A stretch of DNA of 64,000 nt from Bacteroidota bacterium (GTDB lineage: Bacteria > Bacteroidota > Bacteroidia > CAIKAF01). Made by a program: the position numbers and the translations under genes. Shown one piece after another: positions 1 through 9,333 of this stretch. The stretch is from assembly GCA_023432985.1 (NCBI GenBank), contig JAEZEQ010000020.1:38287-102286 (forward strand). The letters are read 5' to 3'. Numbering within the stretch: the stretch's first letter is position 1; every line of letters starts with the position of its first letter. Under the pieces are notes generated by a model. The model was not told where the DNA came from. It searched no databases and worked only from the letters and a program-made list of their open reading frames with translations.

Positions 1-1
1 C

Positions 2-937
2 AGGCCTTTTATTCTCAAGCCTTATTTAGCATATTTGAATTGGGTTTGTAAACGCGAAAAGGCAGATCTATTGTTTTGCCCCGACGGTTGGGGTCCGACG
101 CGCCCCCATGTGCCCATGCTGTGCACTATTCACGATTTAAATTTCGAACGAAATCCGGAATATTTACCTAAAAATTGGGCTGAAATTTACCGAAATTCTT
201 ACCCTAAAATTGCCCAAAATTCGGATCATATTTTCACGGTTTCTCATTTTTCGAAGTCCGAAATTATAGAATTATACGGGATTTCTGCAGATAAAATTTC
301 GGTTAGCTATAATGCGGTAAACAAGCGTTATAAGCCAATTGAAGAACATGAAAAAATAATAATAAGACAAAAATTGGGCATAGATTTACCCTATTTTTTA
401 TATGTGGGAACCTTACATGCGCGCAAGAATATAAAAGGCATGTTTAAGTCCTACCAATTATACCGAAAAGCAGGCGGAACCTGGCCTTTAGTCATAGTTG
501 GCGAAAGTTTGTTCGGAGATGAGTTATCCGGTTATTGGGCAGATAATTATCCTTATAAATCGGATGTTATTTTTACGGGTCGCTTATCGGATGAAGAGCT
601 GGCCCGGCATTATGCAGCGGCGGGAGCTCTGTTTTTTATTCCTTTTTATGAGGGATTCGGAATTCCGGTTTTGGAAGCTATGGCATCGGGTATACCGATA
701 TTGACCTCCTCCGGAAGTAGTCTCCCCGAAATTGTAGGAAGCGCAGCTTTGGTAGCCGAACCTGATGATGCAACCTACATAGCACAAATGTTGCTGGAAT
801 TGGAACGAAATACCTATTTGAGGCAAGAATTGGTACGCCGCGGTTTTGCACGTGTTGCCGATTTTAGTTGGCATAAGAGCATGGAAATAATCGAACAAAA
901 AATGGCGTTGTATGACAAGTCTGAAGCTCTATCTTGA
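2..937 (+). CDS. Glycosyltransferase family 4 protein, 5'-truncated by the window edge
   Basis: The reading frame is open to the left edge, so the N-terminus of this protein lies outside the window; the TTG at 35 is not a credible start. The visible part looks like the second half of a GT4 (GT-B fold) glycosyltransferase. An inter-domain segment with SHFSKSEI is followed by the nucleotide-sugar domain, with the landmark YVGTLHARKN and then the classic EGFGIPVLEAMASG acidic motif that binds the sugar nucleotide. The family transfers sugars from activated donors to cell-surface glycans at the cytoplasmic face of the membrane; donor and acceptor cannot be told here. The 3' end overlaps rnhB by 26 nt, so the two are probably cotranscribed. 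Family assignment is solid, the specific role unknown. Confidence 0.85.
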   Translation, partial: RPFILKPYLAYLNWVCKREKADLLFCPDGWGPTRPHVPMLCTIHDLNFERNPEYLPKNWAEIYRNSYPKIAQNSDHIFTVSHFSKSEIIELYGISADKISVSYNAVNKRYKPIEEHEKIIIRQKLGIDLPYFLYVGTLHARKNIKGMFKSYQLYRKAGGTWPLVIVGESLFGDELSGYWADNYPYKSDVIFTGRLSDEELARHYAAAGALFFIPFYEGFGIPVLEAMASGIPILTSSGSSLPEIVGSAALVAEPDDATYIAQMLLELERNTYLRQELVRRGFARVADFSWHKSMEIIEQKMALYDKSEALS

Positions 938-1517
938 AAAAGGCAGATTGGAAGCAGGCTGCGATGAGGCGGGACGCGGTTGCTTGGCCGGCCCGGTAAC
1001 TGCAGCGGCGGTTATATTGAATCCGAAAAAAAGAATAAAAGGACTAAACGACAGCAAACAATTGTCCGAAATTAAAAGAAAAATCTTGGCCGAGGAGATT
1101 AAAGACAAAGCTCTTGCCTGGGCAGTGGCATTTGTAGAACCCTCCGAAATAGATCGTATAAATATTTTGCAAGCAAGTATCCTGGCCATGAATCAAGCCG
1201 TGAATATGCTGACTCCACAGCCCGATTTTTTATTGATAGACGGGAATCGTTTTCGCTCTATGTATACCATTCCCTTCCAAACGGTGATTAAGGGCGATGC
1301 CCTATTTCAAAGTATTGCAGCAGCATCCATTTTGGCAAAAACGGAACGAGACCTGCATATGGAAGAAATGCATCTGAAATATCCCATTTATCAATGGGAT
1401 AAAAACAAAGGTTATCCGACCAAAGATCATCGCATGGCTATTATGCAACACGGTGTATGTCCATTACACCGTAAGAGTTTTCGTAAAACAGACCCTCAAC
1501 TGAAATTATTTAAGTAA
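912..1517 (+). CDS. rnhB: Ribonuclease HII
   Basis: RNase HII cuts the RNA strand of RNA/DNA hybrids and removes single ribonucleotides misincorporated into DNA. The 201-residue length is normal. The N-terminal GCDEAGRGCLAGP motif carries the first catalytic Asp-Glu pair, LLIDGN holds a further acidic metal ligand, and the segment KGDALFQSIAAASILAKTERD is the usual family core. The chosen ATG lies inside the end of the upstream glycosyltransferase gene (26 nt overlap), which suggests translational coupling. A symmetrical hairpin terminator follows immediately. Confidence 0.96.
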   Translation: MTSLKLYLEKGRLEAGCDEAGRGCLAGPVTAAAVILNPKKRIKGLNDSKQLSEIKRKILAEEIKDKALAWAVAFVEPSEIDRINILQASILAMNQAVNMLTPQPDFLLIDGNRFRSMYTIPFQTVIKGDALFQSIAAASILAKTERDLHMEEMHLKYPIYQWDKNKGYPTKDHRMAIMQHGVCPLHRKSFRKTDPQLKLFK

Positions 1518-1524
1518 GCAAAAA

Positions 1525-1548
1525 AAAAGCCATCCGAAGATGGCTTTT
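1525..1548. terminator. Bidirectional intrinsic terminator between rnhB and gldJ
   Basis: GCCATC and GATGGC (1529-1534 and 1539-1544) pair around a CGAA tetraloop. The stem is flanked by an A-run on the left and a T-run on the right, so it can end transcription of rnhB on the plus strand and of gldJ on the minus strand. The two genes converge here with only 36 nt between stop codons. Confidence 0.85.
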
Positions 1549-1553
1549 CATTA

Positions 1554-3128
1554 TTATTTACTCATGAGCTTACGCCCACCTTTCATTTTCTTTTTACCTA
1601 CTTTCTTCAGGTTATTCTTACGTGCTTTTCCTTTTCCAAGACCAACCGGACTACCGATACGATCCATAGCACAACGGAAACCGATCCATGCTGTAGACTG
1701 ACGCTCATCAAGGAAACGTCTGGTACCTGCTACCATCCAATAAGCCGGATCTTTCCAGGAGCCACCTTTTACAACTTTTGCTGCGTCATTGATAATTGAG
1801 GTACGAGAGAATTCGTACATCAACGCATTTTTCATAGAAGTATCGGCATAAGATTCATCATTATAATAGATAGAAGAGTTATAATCTCCATCTATATAAT
1901 CACGATAATCGGCTTTTTTGTAGTTACGACGATTGATATTTTCTTCTACAGTAACATTCACGTACTGAATGCGACCCAATGAATCTTTTTGTTCAACAAT
2001 TCCTTCTACATCTACCAATTTCTTTTTGAAAACGTTACCTCTGAAAGGGTTATAATCATCGTTATCGGTAAGAGAAAGCGGACGATAGGTGTCGAGTACC
2101 CATTCAGATACGTTACCAGCCATATTATAGAGTCCATAATCATTAGGCCAGTATGAGTAAACCGGAGCGGTTACATCTGCATTATCGTTCAAGTGACCTG
2201 CTGCACCCATATAATCGCCTCTACCTCTACGGAAGTTGGCTACGAAATCTCCTTTAAATTTATCGTTAGGATTACGTGCAATATGGCCTGTCCATGGATA
2301 CATTTTACGGTCCATGATAATTTCGCGATCGGAACTTGGATCGGTATTACCTATAAGAGAAAGCGCTGCATATTCCCATTCTGCTTCTGTAGGCAAGCGA
2401 TAGCTGGGAAGAAGAATTCCGTCTTCCATGCGTACTTTTCTATATCCGGAACCGGTTGGGTTCAAATCTTTAACGCCGGGATTCTTTTTAGAAGAAAGCG
2501 GCTCATATTGGCCTGCAAAATAAGCTTCTGTATTGAAGTTCTCTTCACCGATTTGGTTTGGATTCACATCAATAATACCTTCACGGATAAGGATTTGCTC
2601 GTTCACACGATCCGATCTCCATGCAGCATAATCATTTGCTTGCAACCAGTTCACACCCACTACAGGATAATCCTGATAAGCGGGGTGTCTTAAATAATAT
2701 TCAACTTTAGGCTCATTATACGCCAATTTTTGACGCCAAACCAAAGTATCGGGAAGGGCATTTTTCAAAACTTCGGGATAATCCAAAGCCCAAACGCGGC
2801 CAATCCAATATAAATATTCTCTATAGTGCAAATTGGTAACTTCCGTTTCATCCATGTAGAAAGAGTGCACGGTAACACGACGAGGCATATTATCCCAATC
2901 GTACATAACATCCTGCTCGGTTCTACCTTGCACAAATGTACCCCCTTCGATAAGTACGAGGTTGGGCCCTGTTTCTTGTTCTTGATAGGCAATTTTTTCG
3001 AAACCGCCGTTTTTGGAATCATTATAATTCCACCCCGTACTAGACGAGGTAGGCTTCTTACATCCTGCGGCGGCTATAACACCGAGGCTAAGAAGAACGG
3101 CTCCTTTTTTTATGAGTGACTTTTTCAT
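1554..3128 (-). CDS. gldJ: Gliding motility / type IX secretion lipoprotein GldJ
   Basis: GldJ is an outer-membrane lipoprotein needed for gliding and type IX secretion (T9SS) in Bacteroidota; loss of GldJ also destabilises GldK. The start at 3128 gives a lipoprotein signal peptide (MKKSLIKKGAVLL...AAAGC) with the lipidated Cys at residue 23. The open frame extends to a TTG at 3149, but that codon lies inside a probable -7 promoter box, so I prefer the ATG at 3128 (3134 is also possible). The rest is a formylglycine-generating-enzyme-like fold: LVLIEGGTFVQG near the start, MDETEVTN, HPAYQDYPVVGVNW, RLPTEAEWEYAA, NMAGNVSEWV and a closing WIGFRCAMD. The long basic C-terminal tail fits GldJ better than GldK. 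It lies beside a porP-like gene and divergent from porU-porV; Flavobacterium johnsoniae has gldJ next to porU and porV. Confidence 0.9.
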   Translation of the reverse strand: MKKSLIKKGAVLLSLGVIAAAGCKKPTSSSTGWNYNDSKNGGFEKIAYQEQETGPNLVLIEGGTFVQGRTEQDVMYDWDNMPRRVTVHSFYMDETEVTNLHYREYLYWIGRVWALDYPEVLKNALPDTLVWRQKLAYNEPKVEYYLRHPAYQDYPVVGVNWLQANDYAAWRSDRVNEQILIREGIIDVNPNQIGEENFNTEAYFAGQYEPLSSKKNPGVKDLNPTGSGYRKVRMEDGILLPSYRLPTEAEWEYAALSLIGNTDPSSDREIIMDRKMYPWTGHIARNPNDKFKGDFVANFRRGRGDYMGAAGHLNDNADVTAPVYSYWPNDYGLYNMAGNVSEWVLDTYRPLSLTDNDDYNPFRGNVFKKKLVDVEGIVEQKDSLGRIQYVNVTVEENINRRNYKKADYRDYIDGDYNSSIYYNDESYADTSMKNALMYEFSRTSIINDAAKVVKGGSWKDPAYWMVAGTRRFLDERQSTAWIGFRCAMDRIGSPVGLGKGKARKNNLKKVGKKKMKGGRKLMSK

Positions 3129-3146
3129 ACACATAGATGATTTGTA

Positions 3147-3154
3147 CAAATATA
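3147..3154 (-). promoter_or_regulatory. Possible -7 box for gldJ
   Basis: TATATTTG on the minus strand matches the Bacteroidota -7 consensus TAnnTTTG. I see no good -33 TTG at the usual distance. Its position 13-19 nt upstream of the candidate ATG codons argues against the upstream TTG start. Confidence 0.4.
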
Positions 3155-3205
3155 TAACTGTTGTAACAATGTTAAATTGTTATAGTGTGAAAGTTTAAGT
3201 TTTTT

Positions 3206-4177
3206 TTAGAATGATGGACAACGAACTGTTCTGAATTTCTTTTGTGGAGGTCGGCATGGAAGCTGGAATCCGAGAGAAACTTCGTGCGAACCACCGGATG
3301 CGTTGGTCAGCCTCGAAATGGTGAAATCGTAACTGTATCCGATTCTGAAATTTCCTTTTTGAATTCCGGCCAATATGATAAATGAATCCAGGTTTCTATA
3401 CCAAAGCCCACCCACAAACACACCTTTTGTTGCATAAAGCCCAAGGTTAAGCTGGTTGAAGTTTTGCTGACGTTGATAAATGATATTGGGCGAAATAGTA
3501 GCCGGACTCACATATTTGCTTCTTTTATTCAATTGGAATAAGGCTCCGAAATGCGCGGTGAACTTAATTGGCAAACGCGCCTGACCTAAAAAGCCTTCAT
3601 TGGGACGAGTGAGGTGATGCACGGCAATACCTCCGTAAAAATTCTCTGAATAAGCTACTATACCGGCAGCCACGTCAAAATATCGGGTAGTCAGATTAGG
3701 CTGTGCTTCCTGAGTCGAATACACAAAACCATAGCGAGAATCAATCTGATCGCCGAATGTCAATTTCGACCAATCAATACTCCTTTGCCCATAAGCTGCC
3801 TGTACGCCGAAACGCATGGTAAATTTACGGGTTACATTCAATTGATAGGAATACATCAATGCCGCATAAGTCGAATTCAAGGTGCGATTGCCAGAGAAAT
3901 CAGTATATACATAAGCACCTATACCACCTTGCAGCGGATAGAAATGCTGATCATAGGACAAACTATAAGTTTGATAATTCCCGCTAATATTAGCCCATTG
4001 ATTTCTATAATTCACGTTAAATCGCGCACATCTTGCCGAACCGGCAAATGCGGGATTAAGATACAGTGGATTTGCATAGAACTGCGAAAATTGCGGATCT
4101 TGTGCGAAACCCTGGTCCATTGGAAGTATCATTGCTATACAAAGGACCCACAGATATTGATGAAGCTTCAAACGCAT
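3206..4177 (-). CDS. PorP/SprF family type IX secretion membrane protein
   Basis: PorP/SprF proteins are outer-membrane beta-barrels of about 300-350 residues. They act with PorK-N/GldK-N, or help deliver and anchor particular T9SS cargo. The 323-residue product has a signal peptide ending near GFAQ, then the family hallmark QDPQFSQFYANPLYLNPAFAG, followed by alternating aromatic and hydrophobic beta-strand segments. The C-terminal segment is short and basic (CRPPQKKFRTV). It is upstream of gldJ on the same strand with a 77-nt gap, and divergent from porU. Because no SprB-like giant adhesin gene accompanies it here, I read it as a core component (PorP role) rather than a cargo-specific SprF, but this is inference. 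Confidence 0.88.
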   Translation of the reverse strand: MRLKLHQYLWVLCIAMILPMDQGFAQDPQFSQFYANPLYLNPAFAGSARCARFNVNYRNQWANISGNYQTYSLSYDQHFYPLQGGIGAYVYTDFSGNRTLNSTYAALMYSYQLNVTRKFTMRFGVQAAYGQRSIDWSKLTFGDQIDSRYGFVYSTQEAQPNLTTRYFDVAAGIVAYSENFYGGIAVHHLTRPNEGFLGQARLPIKFTAHFGALFQLNKRSKYVSPATISPNIIYQRQQNFNQLNLGLYATKGVFVGGLWYRNLDSFIILAGIQKGNFRIGYSYDFTISRLTNASGGSHEVSLGFQLPCRPPQKKFRTVRCPSF

Positions 4178-4337
4178 CTTTATTTCAGGTAAATTTTTAG
4201 TCTAAACGCTTTTATATAAAGTTTTGGTATATTTCTATTCTGAACGGTAAAAATAGAAATCGTTTTTTGAAATGCAAAACAATTGTTAAAAAAAAAATAT
4301 TTTTTACCCCTCTTTATTTCAAATATTCTCTATGTTC

Positions 4338-4371
4338 TTGCAATAAATTCAGGTTTTTTAAGTTAACTTTG
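4338..4371 (+). promoter_or_regulatory. Probable promoter of porU
   Basis: TTG at 4338-4340, a 23-nt spacer, then TAACTTTG at 4364-4371. This matches the Bacteroidota TTG/TAnnTTTG consensus at the upper limit of spacer length. The predicted leader to the ATG at 4394 is about 18 nt. Confidence 0.55.
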
Positions 4372-4393
4372 GTTACAATTTAGAATTATCCAT

Positions 4394-7300
4394 ATGTACT
4401 TCTGCCGAATTTGCTGCTTTGTTATACTCCTTTTTTCTGCTAAGGGTTACAGTCAGTCTCCTGTTATTTCTCAACTTCATCAAGGGAAATGGATTAAAAT
4501 AGGTGTTAATCAGTCCGGTATATACTCTATACAAAAAAGTTTTTTAGAGAATAACGGCATTTCTGTTGCAGGTATTTCCCCAAAAAAAATTAAAGTACAC
4601 GGTTTTGGAGGGGTCCCACTTCCCGAAAAAAATGGCATCCCTTATCCCGAAGATTTGCCCGAACAAAAAGTTTGGGTTTATGACGGAGGAACGGCAAATC
4701 AATTCGACCCCGGAGATTATATTTTATTTTATGCCCAAGGTCCAAACGAAAAATCCTATAATGCGAGCGAACAAATGATCGAATGGAGTACGAATCCATA
4801 CAGCGATACTTCTTATTATTTTATCCGCATAGGCTCAGATACCGACAATCAGTCCCCACCCCTTCGAAACTCCGAAACCGGAAGTCCGACCTCCTCTTAT
4901 TCCCATTATGTGGAAAGCTTTTTAATCGAAAAAGACTCCTTAAATATTACACACTCAGGTAGAAATTGGTACTGGAAAAGTTTCGAGTTTGCCCAAAAAT
5001 ATGAAGTTTCCACCTCCATACCCGGATGCTGCTACAACAGCACAGCCAAAGTGAAAATAGACTTGATAACCCGCTGCGTAAATTGCAATAGCGAACAACG
5101 CGTAATCCTAAACGGTACGGATATTGGCGCTGTGCCTATTTTCCCCAGCTCCGATTATTATAACGCCGATATGGGCTTATTGGCACATGGCGTTTTTTCG
5201 GCAGCCACCGCACCCGAAATGCGCTTCACTTTCAATAAACCCGCCTCGGTAACGAATGTCTGGCTCGATAAAATTAATATTAATATAGAGAGAGACTTAA
5301 AATTATATAATAACCAAACCCTCTTTCGCCACCCCGGTACTCTTCAAGCCGGCATTATACAATTCCAAATCGCTAATGCCCAAAACGCATTGGTTTGGGA
5401 CGTTAGCCGACCCGATAGCATACAAACCCAACAACATACAAATGGCCTTTTCTCTATTCAAGGCGGAAAACTGAACGAGTTCGTGGTATTTAACCCCTAC
5501 GCCTCTTTTCCAAGCCCCACTTTTGTGAAACAAGTGCCCAATCAAAATATACACGGACTACAAGCAGCCGATATGATTATCATTGCTCCCGAAATCTTTA
5601 TGCCGGCCGCACAAAGATTAGCCCAACACCGCTTTCAAAGAGATGCTATTACGTCTATTTTACTAACGCCCGAACAAATTTTCAACGAATTCTCTTCCGG
5701 TACACAAGACCCTACCGCCATTCGAAATATGATGCAGATGTTTTATCAAAGATCTCTCAACGGCGATTCTATGGTAAAATATCTCCTGCTTTTTGGCGAT
5801 GGTTCTTATGATTATAAGGAATATTTAGATCGCGTACCCGACAATACAGATAATCTGGCCGCCAATAAAAATAAGAATTATGTGCTCACCTGGGAAACGA
5901 AAAATTCGCTCAGCCGCACCGGTGGATCTTACCCCTCGGATGATTATTTTGTGATGTTGCAACCCAATAATATAGTGGGAACTACCCCCCAAATGGAAGG
6001 CTTAAACGTTTTTGGCATGCTCTCTTCCGGAGTGGGACGCATCTTGGCCTACGATGAAGCATCTGCCGATCATATGGTCAATAAAATTATTCATTACGAC
6101 GATAATGCAACCTGCAAAAGAGATTGGCGCAATAAAGTATTGCTCGTAGCCGATGATATGGATTCTCAATGGGAAGGCACTTTCCTCACCGGATCGGAAG
6201 GAATAGCTCAATTAATGCAACAGAATTTCCCGGTCTATAATATTGATAAAATTTATGCCGATGCCTATCCTCAAGTCATCTCGAACGGACAAAGATATCC
6301 GGAAGCAAGTAAACAAATTTTTACGCAATTGAGCAATGGTGTTCTCTTGTTTAATTATATAGGACATGGGGGCGAAATCGGCCTTGCCAGTGAAAGATTA
6401 TTGAGCATCGATGATGTAAATAAATGGAAAAATAAAGACAGATTGCCGGTTTTTCTTACCGCAACCTGCACTTTCACCCGATTCGATTTGGCAAAATCGG
6501 AGTCGGCGGGCGAACTTATGGCCAGACGCCCGGACGGAGGAGCTATAGCCCTTTTCTCTACAACCCGAGCGATCTCATTGGTGGACGGATTTAATGCCGC
6601 TTTTTATAATGCCGCTTTTACGCCTAAATCAAATGGGAAAATGCCAACCCTGGGCGAAGTATTCCAACGCGCTAAAAATATCTCTACCGACTTCACAAGT
6701 ACACCCATCAGCCTGTTCGGAGATCCCTCGCAAAAAATGGCATACCCCGAAAACAGAGTATTTACATCGGGAATTTATGACGAAAATAATAACCCTATCG
6801 ATACCATAAAAGCTACTCAGGTGGTTGTTATTAAAGGCTATATTGCCGATTCGGACGGATTTGTTATGTCGGATTTCGACGGAATTGTATACCCAACTAT
6901 CTTCGATAAAGCATCGAATTATGTCACCCGACAAAATGATGCCGGTGCCATTGAATATAATTTTAATATTCAGAAAAATATACTCTTCAGAGGCTCGGCC
7001 GAAGTGAGAAACGGACAGTTTGAATTTACTTTTAAGGTGCCTAAAGACATTAATTATACCGTGGGAAATGGGAAAATATCTTATTATGCATCGAATGATT
7101 TTACGGATGCCAACGGCTATGACACGGTATTGATCGGCTCATCGGTGAATAACTGCCTCGAAACGGATGGCCCCCAAATTGCTATTTTGCTCAATAATTC
7201 GCCTATTGATGGACAGATCGTCAGCTCTAATCCCGAGCTTACTATAGTATTCGAAGATGAATCGGGTATAAACAGCAGCGGATTAGGCATAGGACACGAT

Positions 7301-7816
7301 ATTAAGGTGAAACTTAAAGGCCCCGAAAATCAGGAATATAACCTGAATGAATATTATTCTTCTTATCAGTCTACTTTTACTAAAGGCGAACTTAATTATC
7401 CCATTTTAAATTTGCCCGAAGGAAGCTACGAGTTGATGGTAAGCGCCTGGGATAATTGCAATAATCCCTCCGAAAATAGCATACGTTTTGTTGTCGACAG
7501 CTCTCGTATGGTTATCAGCGATTTTTTAGCCTATCCCAATCCCTCCAATGGAATAGTGCATTTTGCCTTTAATCATAATCTCCCCGAAACGGAAAGCCGC
7601 GCCCTATTGCAAATTTACGACGCCAAAGGCTCTTTGATCCACTCTATAAGCGAAAAAATTATGAATAGCCACTATAAAAACACCCAATTCACCTGGTCCG
7701 GAACAGGACCCGGAGGCCAACCCATTGCTCCCGGAGTCTATTTTTGCCGACTCACACTCGTAAGCGCCACAGGAAAAGTAGCCTACAGTTCCGCCAAAAT
7801 TATTCGAACAAATTAA
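4394..7816 (+). CDS. porU: Type IX secretion C-terminal signal peptidase PorU
   Basis: PorU is the cell-surface sortase-like protease of the type IX secretion system. It removes the C-terminal signal of cargo proteins and attaches them to A-LPS. The product has 1140 residues with an N-terminal signal peptide (about residues 1-20). It belongs to the gingipain (C25) peptidase fold: the catalytic His is in GHGGE (His658) and the catalytic Cys in TATCTFTRFD (Cys692). The end of the protein carries its own T9SS type A sorting domain, with YPNPSNG near residue 1055 and a GVYFCRL strand near the C-terminus. porV follows by 79 nt, as expected for the PorU-PorV attachment complex; gldJ and a porP-like gene are divergent on the other side. 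Confidence 0.94.
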   Translation: MYFCRICCFVILLFSAKGYSQSPVISQLHQGKWIKIGVNQSGIYSIQKSFLENNGISVAGISPKKIKVHGFGGVPLPEKNGIPYPEDLPEQKVWVYDGGTANQFDPGDYILFYAQGPNEKSYNASEQMIEWSTNPYSDTSYYFIRIGSDTDNQSPPLRNSETGSPTSSYSHYVESFLIEKDSLNITHSGRNWYWKSFEFAQKYEVSTSIPGCCYNSTAKVKIDLITRCVNCNSEQRVILNGTDIGAVPIFPSSDYYNADMGLLAHGVFSAATAPEMRFTFNKPASVTNVWLDKININIERDLKLYNNQTLFRHPGTLQAGIIQFQIANAQNALVWDVSRPDSIQTQQHTNGLFSIQGGKLNEFVVFNPYASFPSPTFVKQVPNQNIHGLQAADMIIIAPEIFMPAAQRLAQHRFQRDAITSILLTPEQIFNEFSSGTQDPTAIRNMMQMFYQRSLNGDSMVKYLLLFGDGSYDYKEYLDRVPDNTDNLAANKNKNYVLTWETKNSLSRTGGSYPSDDYFVMLQPNNIVGTTPQMEGLNVFGMLSSGVGRILAYDEASADHMVNKIIHYDDNATCKRDWRNKVLLVADDMDSQWEGTFLTGSEGIAQLMQQNFPVYNIDKIYADAYPQVISNGQRYPEASKQIFTQLSNGVLLFNYIGHGGEIGLASERLLSIDDVNKWKNKDRLPVFLTATCTFTRFDLAKSESAGELMARRPDGGAIALFSTTRAISLVDGFNAAFYNAAFTPKSNGKMPTLGEVFQRAKNISTDFTSTPISLFGDPSQKMAYPENRVFTSGIYDENNNPIDTIKATQVVVIKGYIADSDGFVMSDFDGIVYPTIFDKASNYVTRQNDAGAIEYNFNIQKNILFRGSAEVRNGQFEFTFKVPKDINYTVGNGKISYYASNDFTDANGYDTVLIGSSVNNCLETDGPQIAILLNNSPIDGQIVSSNPELTIVFEDESGINSSGLGIGHDIKVKLKGPENQEYNLNEYYSSYQSTFTKGELNYPILNLPEGSYELMVSAWDNCNNPSENSIRFVVDSSRMVISDFLAYPNPSNGIVHFAFNHNLPETESRALLQIYDAKGSLIHSISEKIMNSHYKNTQFTWSGTGPGGQPIAPGVYFCRLTLVSATGKVAYSSAKIIRTN

Positions 7817-7869
7817 TTTTTATTCGAAACAATATTTATTCACATTTAAAGTTAATTCAAGGTTTATTG

Positions 7870-7877
7870 TATTTTTG
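7870..7877 (+). promoter_or_regulatory. Possible -7 box for porV
   Basis: TATTTTTG at 7870-7877 matches TAnnTTTG and lies 18 nt before the porV ATG. No convincing -33 TTG is visible, so porV may use this weak promoter and also be read through from porU. Confidence 0.4.
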
Positions 7878-7895
7878 ACCCGATTTTAAGAGATT

Positions 7896-9182
7896 ATGCA
7901 TTTTTATAACAAAATATTTTTACTGTCCTTTTTGAGCCTCCCCACTTTTTTAATGGCTCAGGTTCCCGGAGATGTGAACAACCAAACCGATTATAAAGAA
8001 GTTTATAAACAAGGCGGACTGGCAAATACGATTACTACAACCGTACCTTTTCTGAATATTTCGCCCGATGCACGCGCAGGCGGTATGGGAGACATTGGTG
8101 TGGCAACAGCACCCGACGCCAACTCTATGCACTTTAACCTGGCTAAATCTGTTTTCCAGGAAAGACAAACTTCTATCGCCATTTCATATAGCCCATGGCT
8201 AAATAATTTAGTGCCCGATATCAGTTTGGCTTATCTCTCCTTTAATCAGAAAATTAAAGATTTCGGTGCCGTATCAGCCTCTTTACGCTATTTCTCTCTC
8301 GGTGATATCACTTTCACAGATAATACAGGAGGCGTAATCGGAAATTTTAAACCCAACGAATTTGCCATAGATGCCGGTTATACCCAAAAATTAGTCGATA
8401 ATCTCAGCATGGCCGTAGCTTTCCGATTTATTTATTCTAACCTGACCTTGGGTCAAACGGTAAACGGACAAGCAACCCGGGCCGGATTAGCAGGAGCAGG
8501 CGATATCTCCCTTTTCTACGAAAATAAAAATTGGGAAATTGCAAAAAAACCCATTATCTTTAGATATGGTCTCGCATTTACTAACTTAGGCTCTAAAATC
8601 CGATACTCCCAAGCCTCCAGAGCCGATTTTATTCCGATGAATTTTAGAACCGGAGCCGGACTTACTTTCAAATTCGACGATTATAACTCCCTACAATGGG
8701 CATTTGAAATCAATAAATTATTGGTACCTACACCACCTCTCTATGTGCGCGATAATAACGGAAATTACGTAGACGCAGATGGAGACGGCGAACCGGATAT
8801 CGAAGCCGGTATGGATCCCAACCGCAATGTGGTGAACGCAATGTTTACCTCTTTCGGCGACGCACCGGGCGGATTCAGAGAAGAAATGGATGAGTTTAAT
8901 ATCGCAACCGGACTCGAATATTGGTATAACCGCATATTCTCCGCTCGCGTCGGATATAGCCACGAATCAACGCAAAAAGGAGGACGCCGCTATTTTACGG
9001 TTGGAGCCGGTGTACGCTATAGCGTGTTTGGGCTGGATTTCTCTTACCTTATTCCCATCGTACAAAGAAATCCACTCGAAAACACCATACGATTTACTCT
9101 GGTGTTCGACTTCGATAAACTCAGCAAAATCAACGAAGAAAGCTCTAAACCTTACCCGGGTAGAACCAAAAAAACAAAATAA
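7896..9182 (+). CDS. porV: Type IX secretion outer-membrane protein PorV (LptO)
   Basis: PorV is a FadL-like outer-membrane beta-barrel that collects T9SS cargo from the SprA translocon and passes it to PorU for processing and anchoring. The 428-residue product has a signal peptide (cleavage near LMAQ), then NTITTTVPFLNISPDARAGG, the conserved start of the PorV barrel, with MGDIGVATAPD following. A loop with repeated acidic residues (DADGDGEPD) near residues 290-298 could bind calcium, which is inference. It follows porU directly and is closed by a strong terminator, so porU-porV form one transcription unit. Confidence 0.94.
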   Translation: MHFYNKIFLLSFLSLPTFLMAQVPGDVNNQTDYKEVYKQGGLANTITTTVPFLNISPDARAGGMGDIGVATAPDANSMHFNLAKSVFQERQTSIAISYSPWLNNLVPDISLAYLSFNQKIKDFGAVSASLRYFSLGDITFTDNTGGVIGNFKPNEFAIDAGYTQKLVDNLSMAVAFRFIYSNLTLGQTVNGQATRAGLAGAGDISLFYENKNWEIAKKPIIFRYGLAFTNLGSKIRYSQASRADFIPMNFRTGAGLTFKFDDYNSLQWAFEINKLLVPTPPLYVRDNNGNYVDADGDGEPDIEAGMDPNRNVVNAMFTSFGDAPGGFREEMDEFNIATGLEYWYNRIFSARVGYSHESTQKGGRRYFTVGAGVRYSVFGLDFSYLIPIVQRNPLENTIRFTLVFDFDKLSKINEESSKPYPGRTKKTK

Positions 9183-9196
9183 TTCCCATTTTATTC

Positions 9197-9266
9197 CATG
9201 CCACTCTGCTAAGGCATGAAATATTTAAGCTTAAGCTGCAATCATTTCCTGTTTGCAGCTTTTTTT
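9197..9266 (+). terminator. Tandem hairpins ending the porU-porV unit
   Basis: The second hairpin pairs AAGCTGCAA (9233-9241) with TTGCAGCTT (9253-9261) and is followed by a T-run to 9266, a standard intrinsic terminator for plus-strand transcription. A smaller hairpin, CATGCC/GGCATG (9197-9218), precedes it just after the porV stop codon. Confidence 0.82.
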
Positions 9267-9333
9267 ATGAAAGCTTATAAAGCTTTACCTTGCTTAGATG
9301 GAAAAATAAAAGCTAATGTATTGGGGTTCGGGA

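Noticed and set aside
584..898. Opposite-strand open frames inside the glycosyltransferase and many other genes
   Set aside because: They are shadows of well-supported genes, with unlikely composition and no homology.
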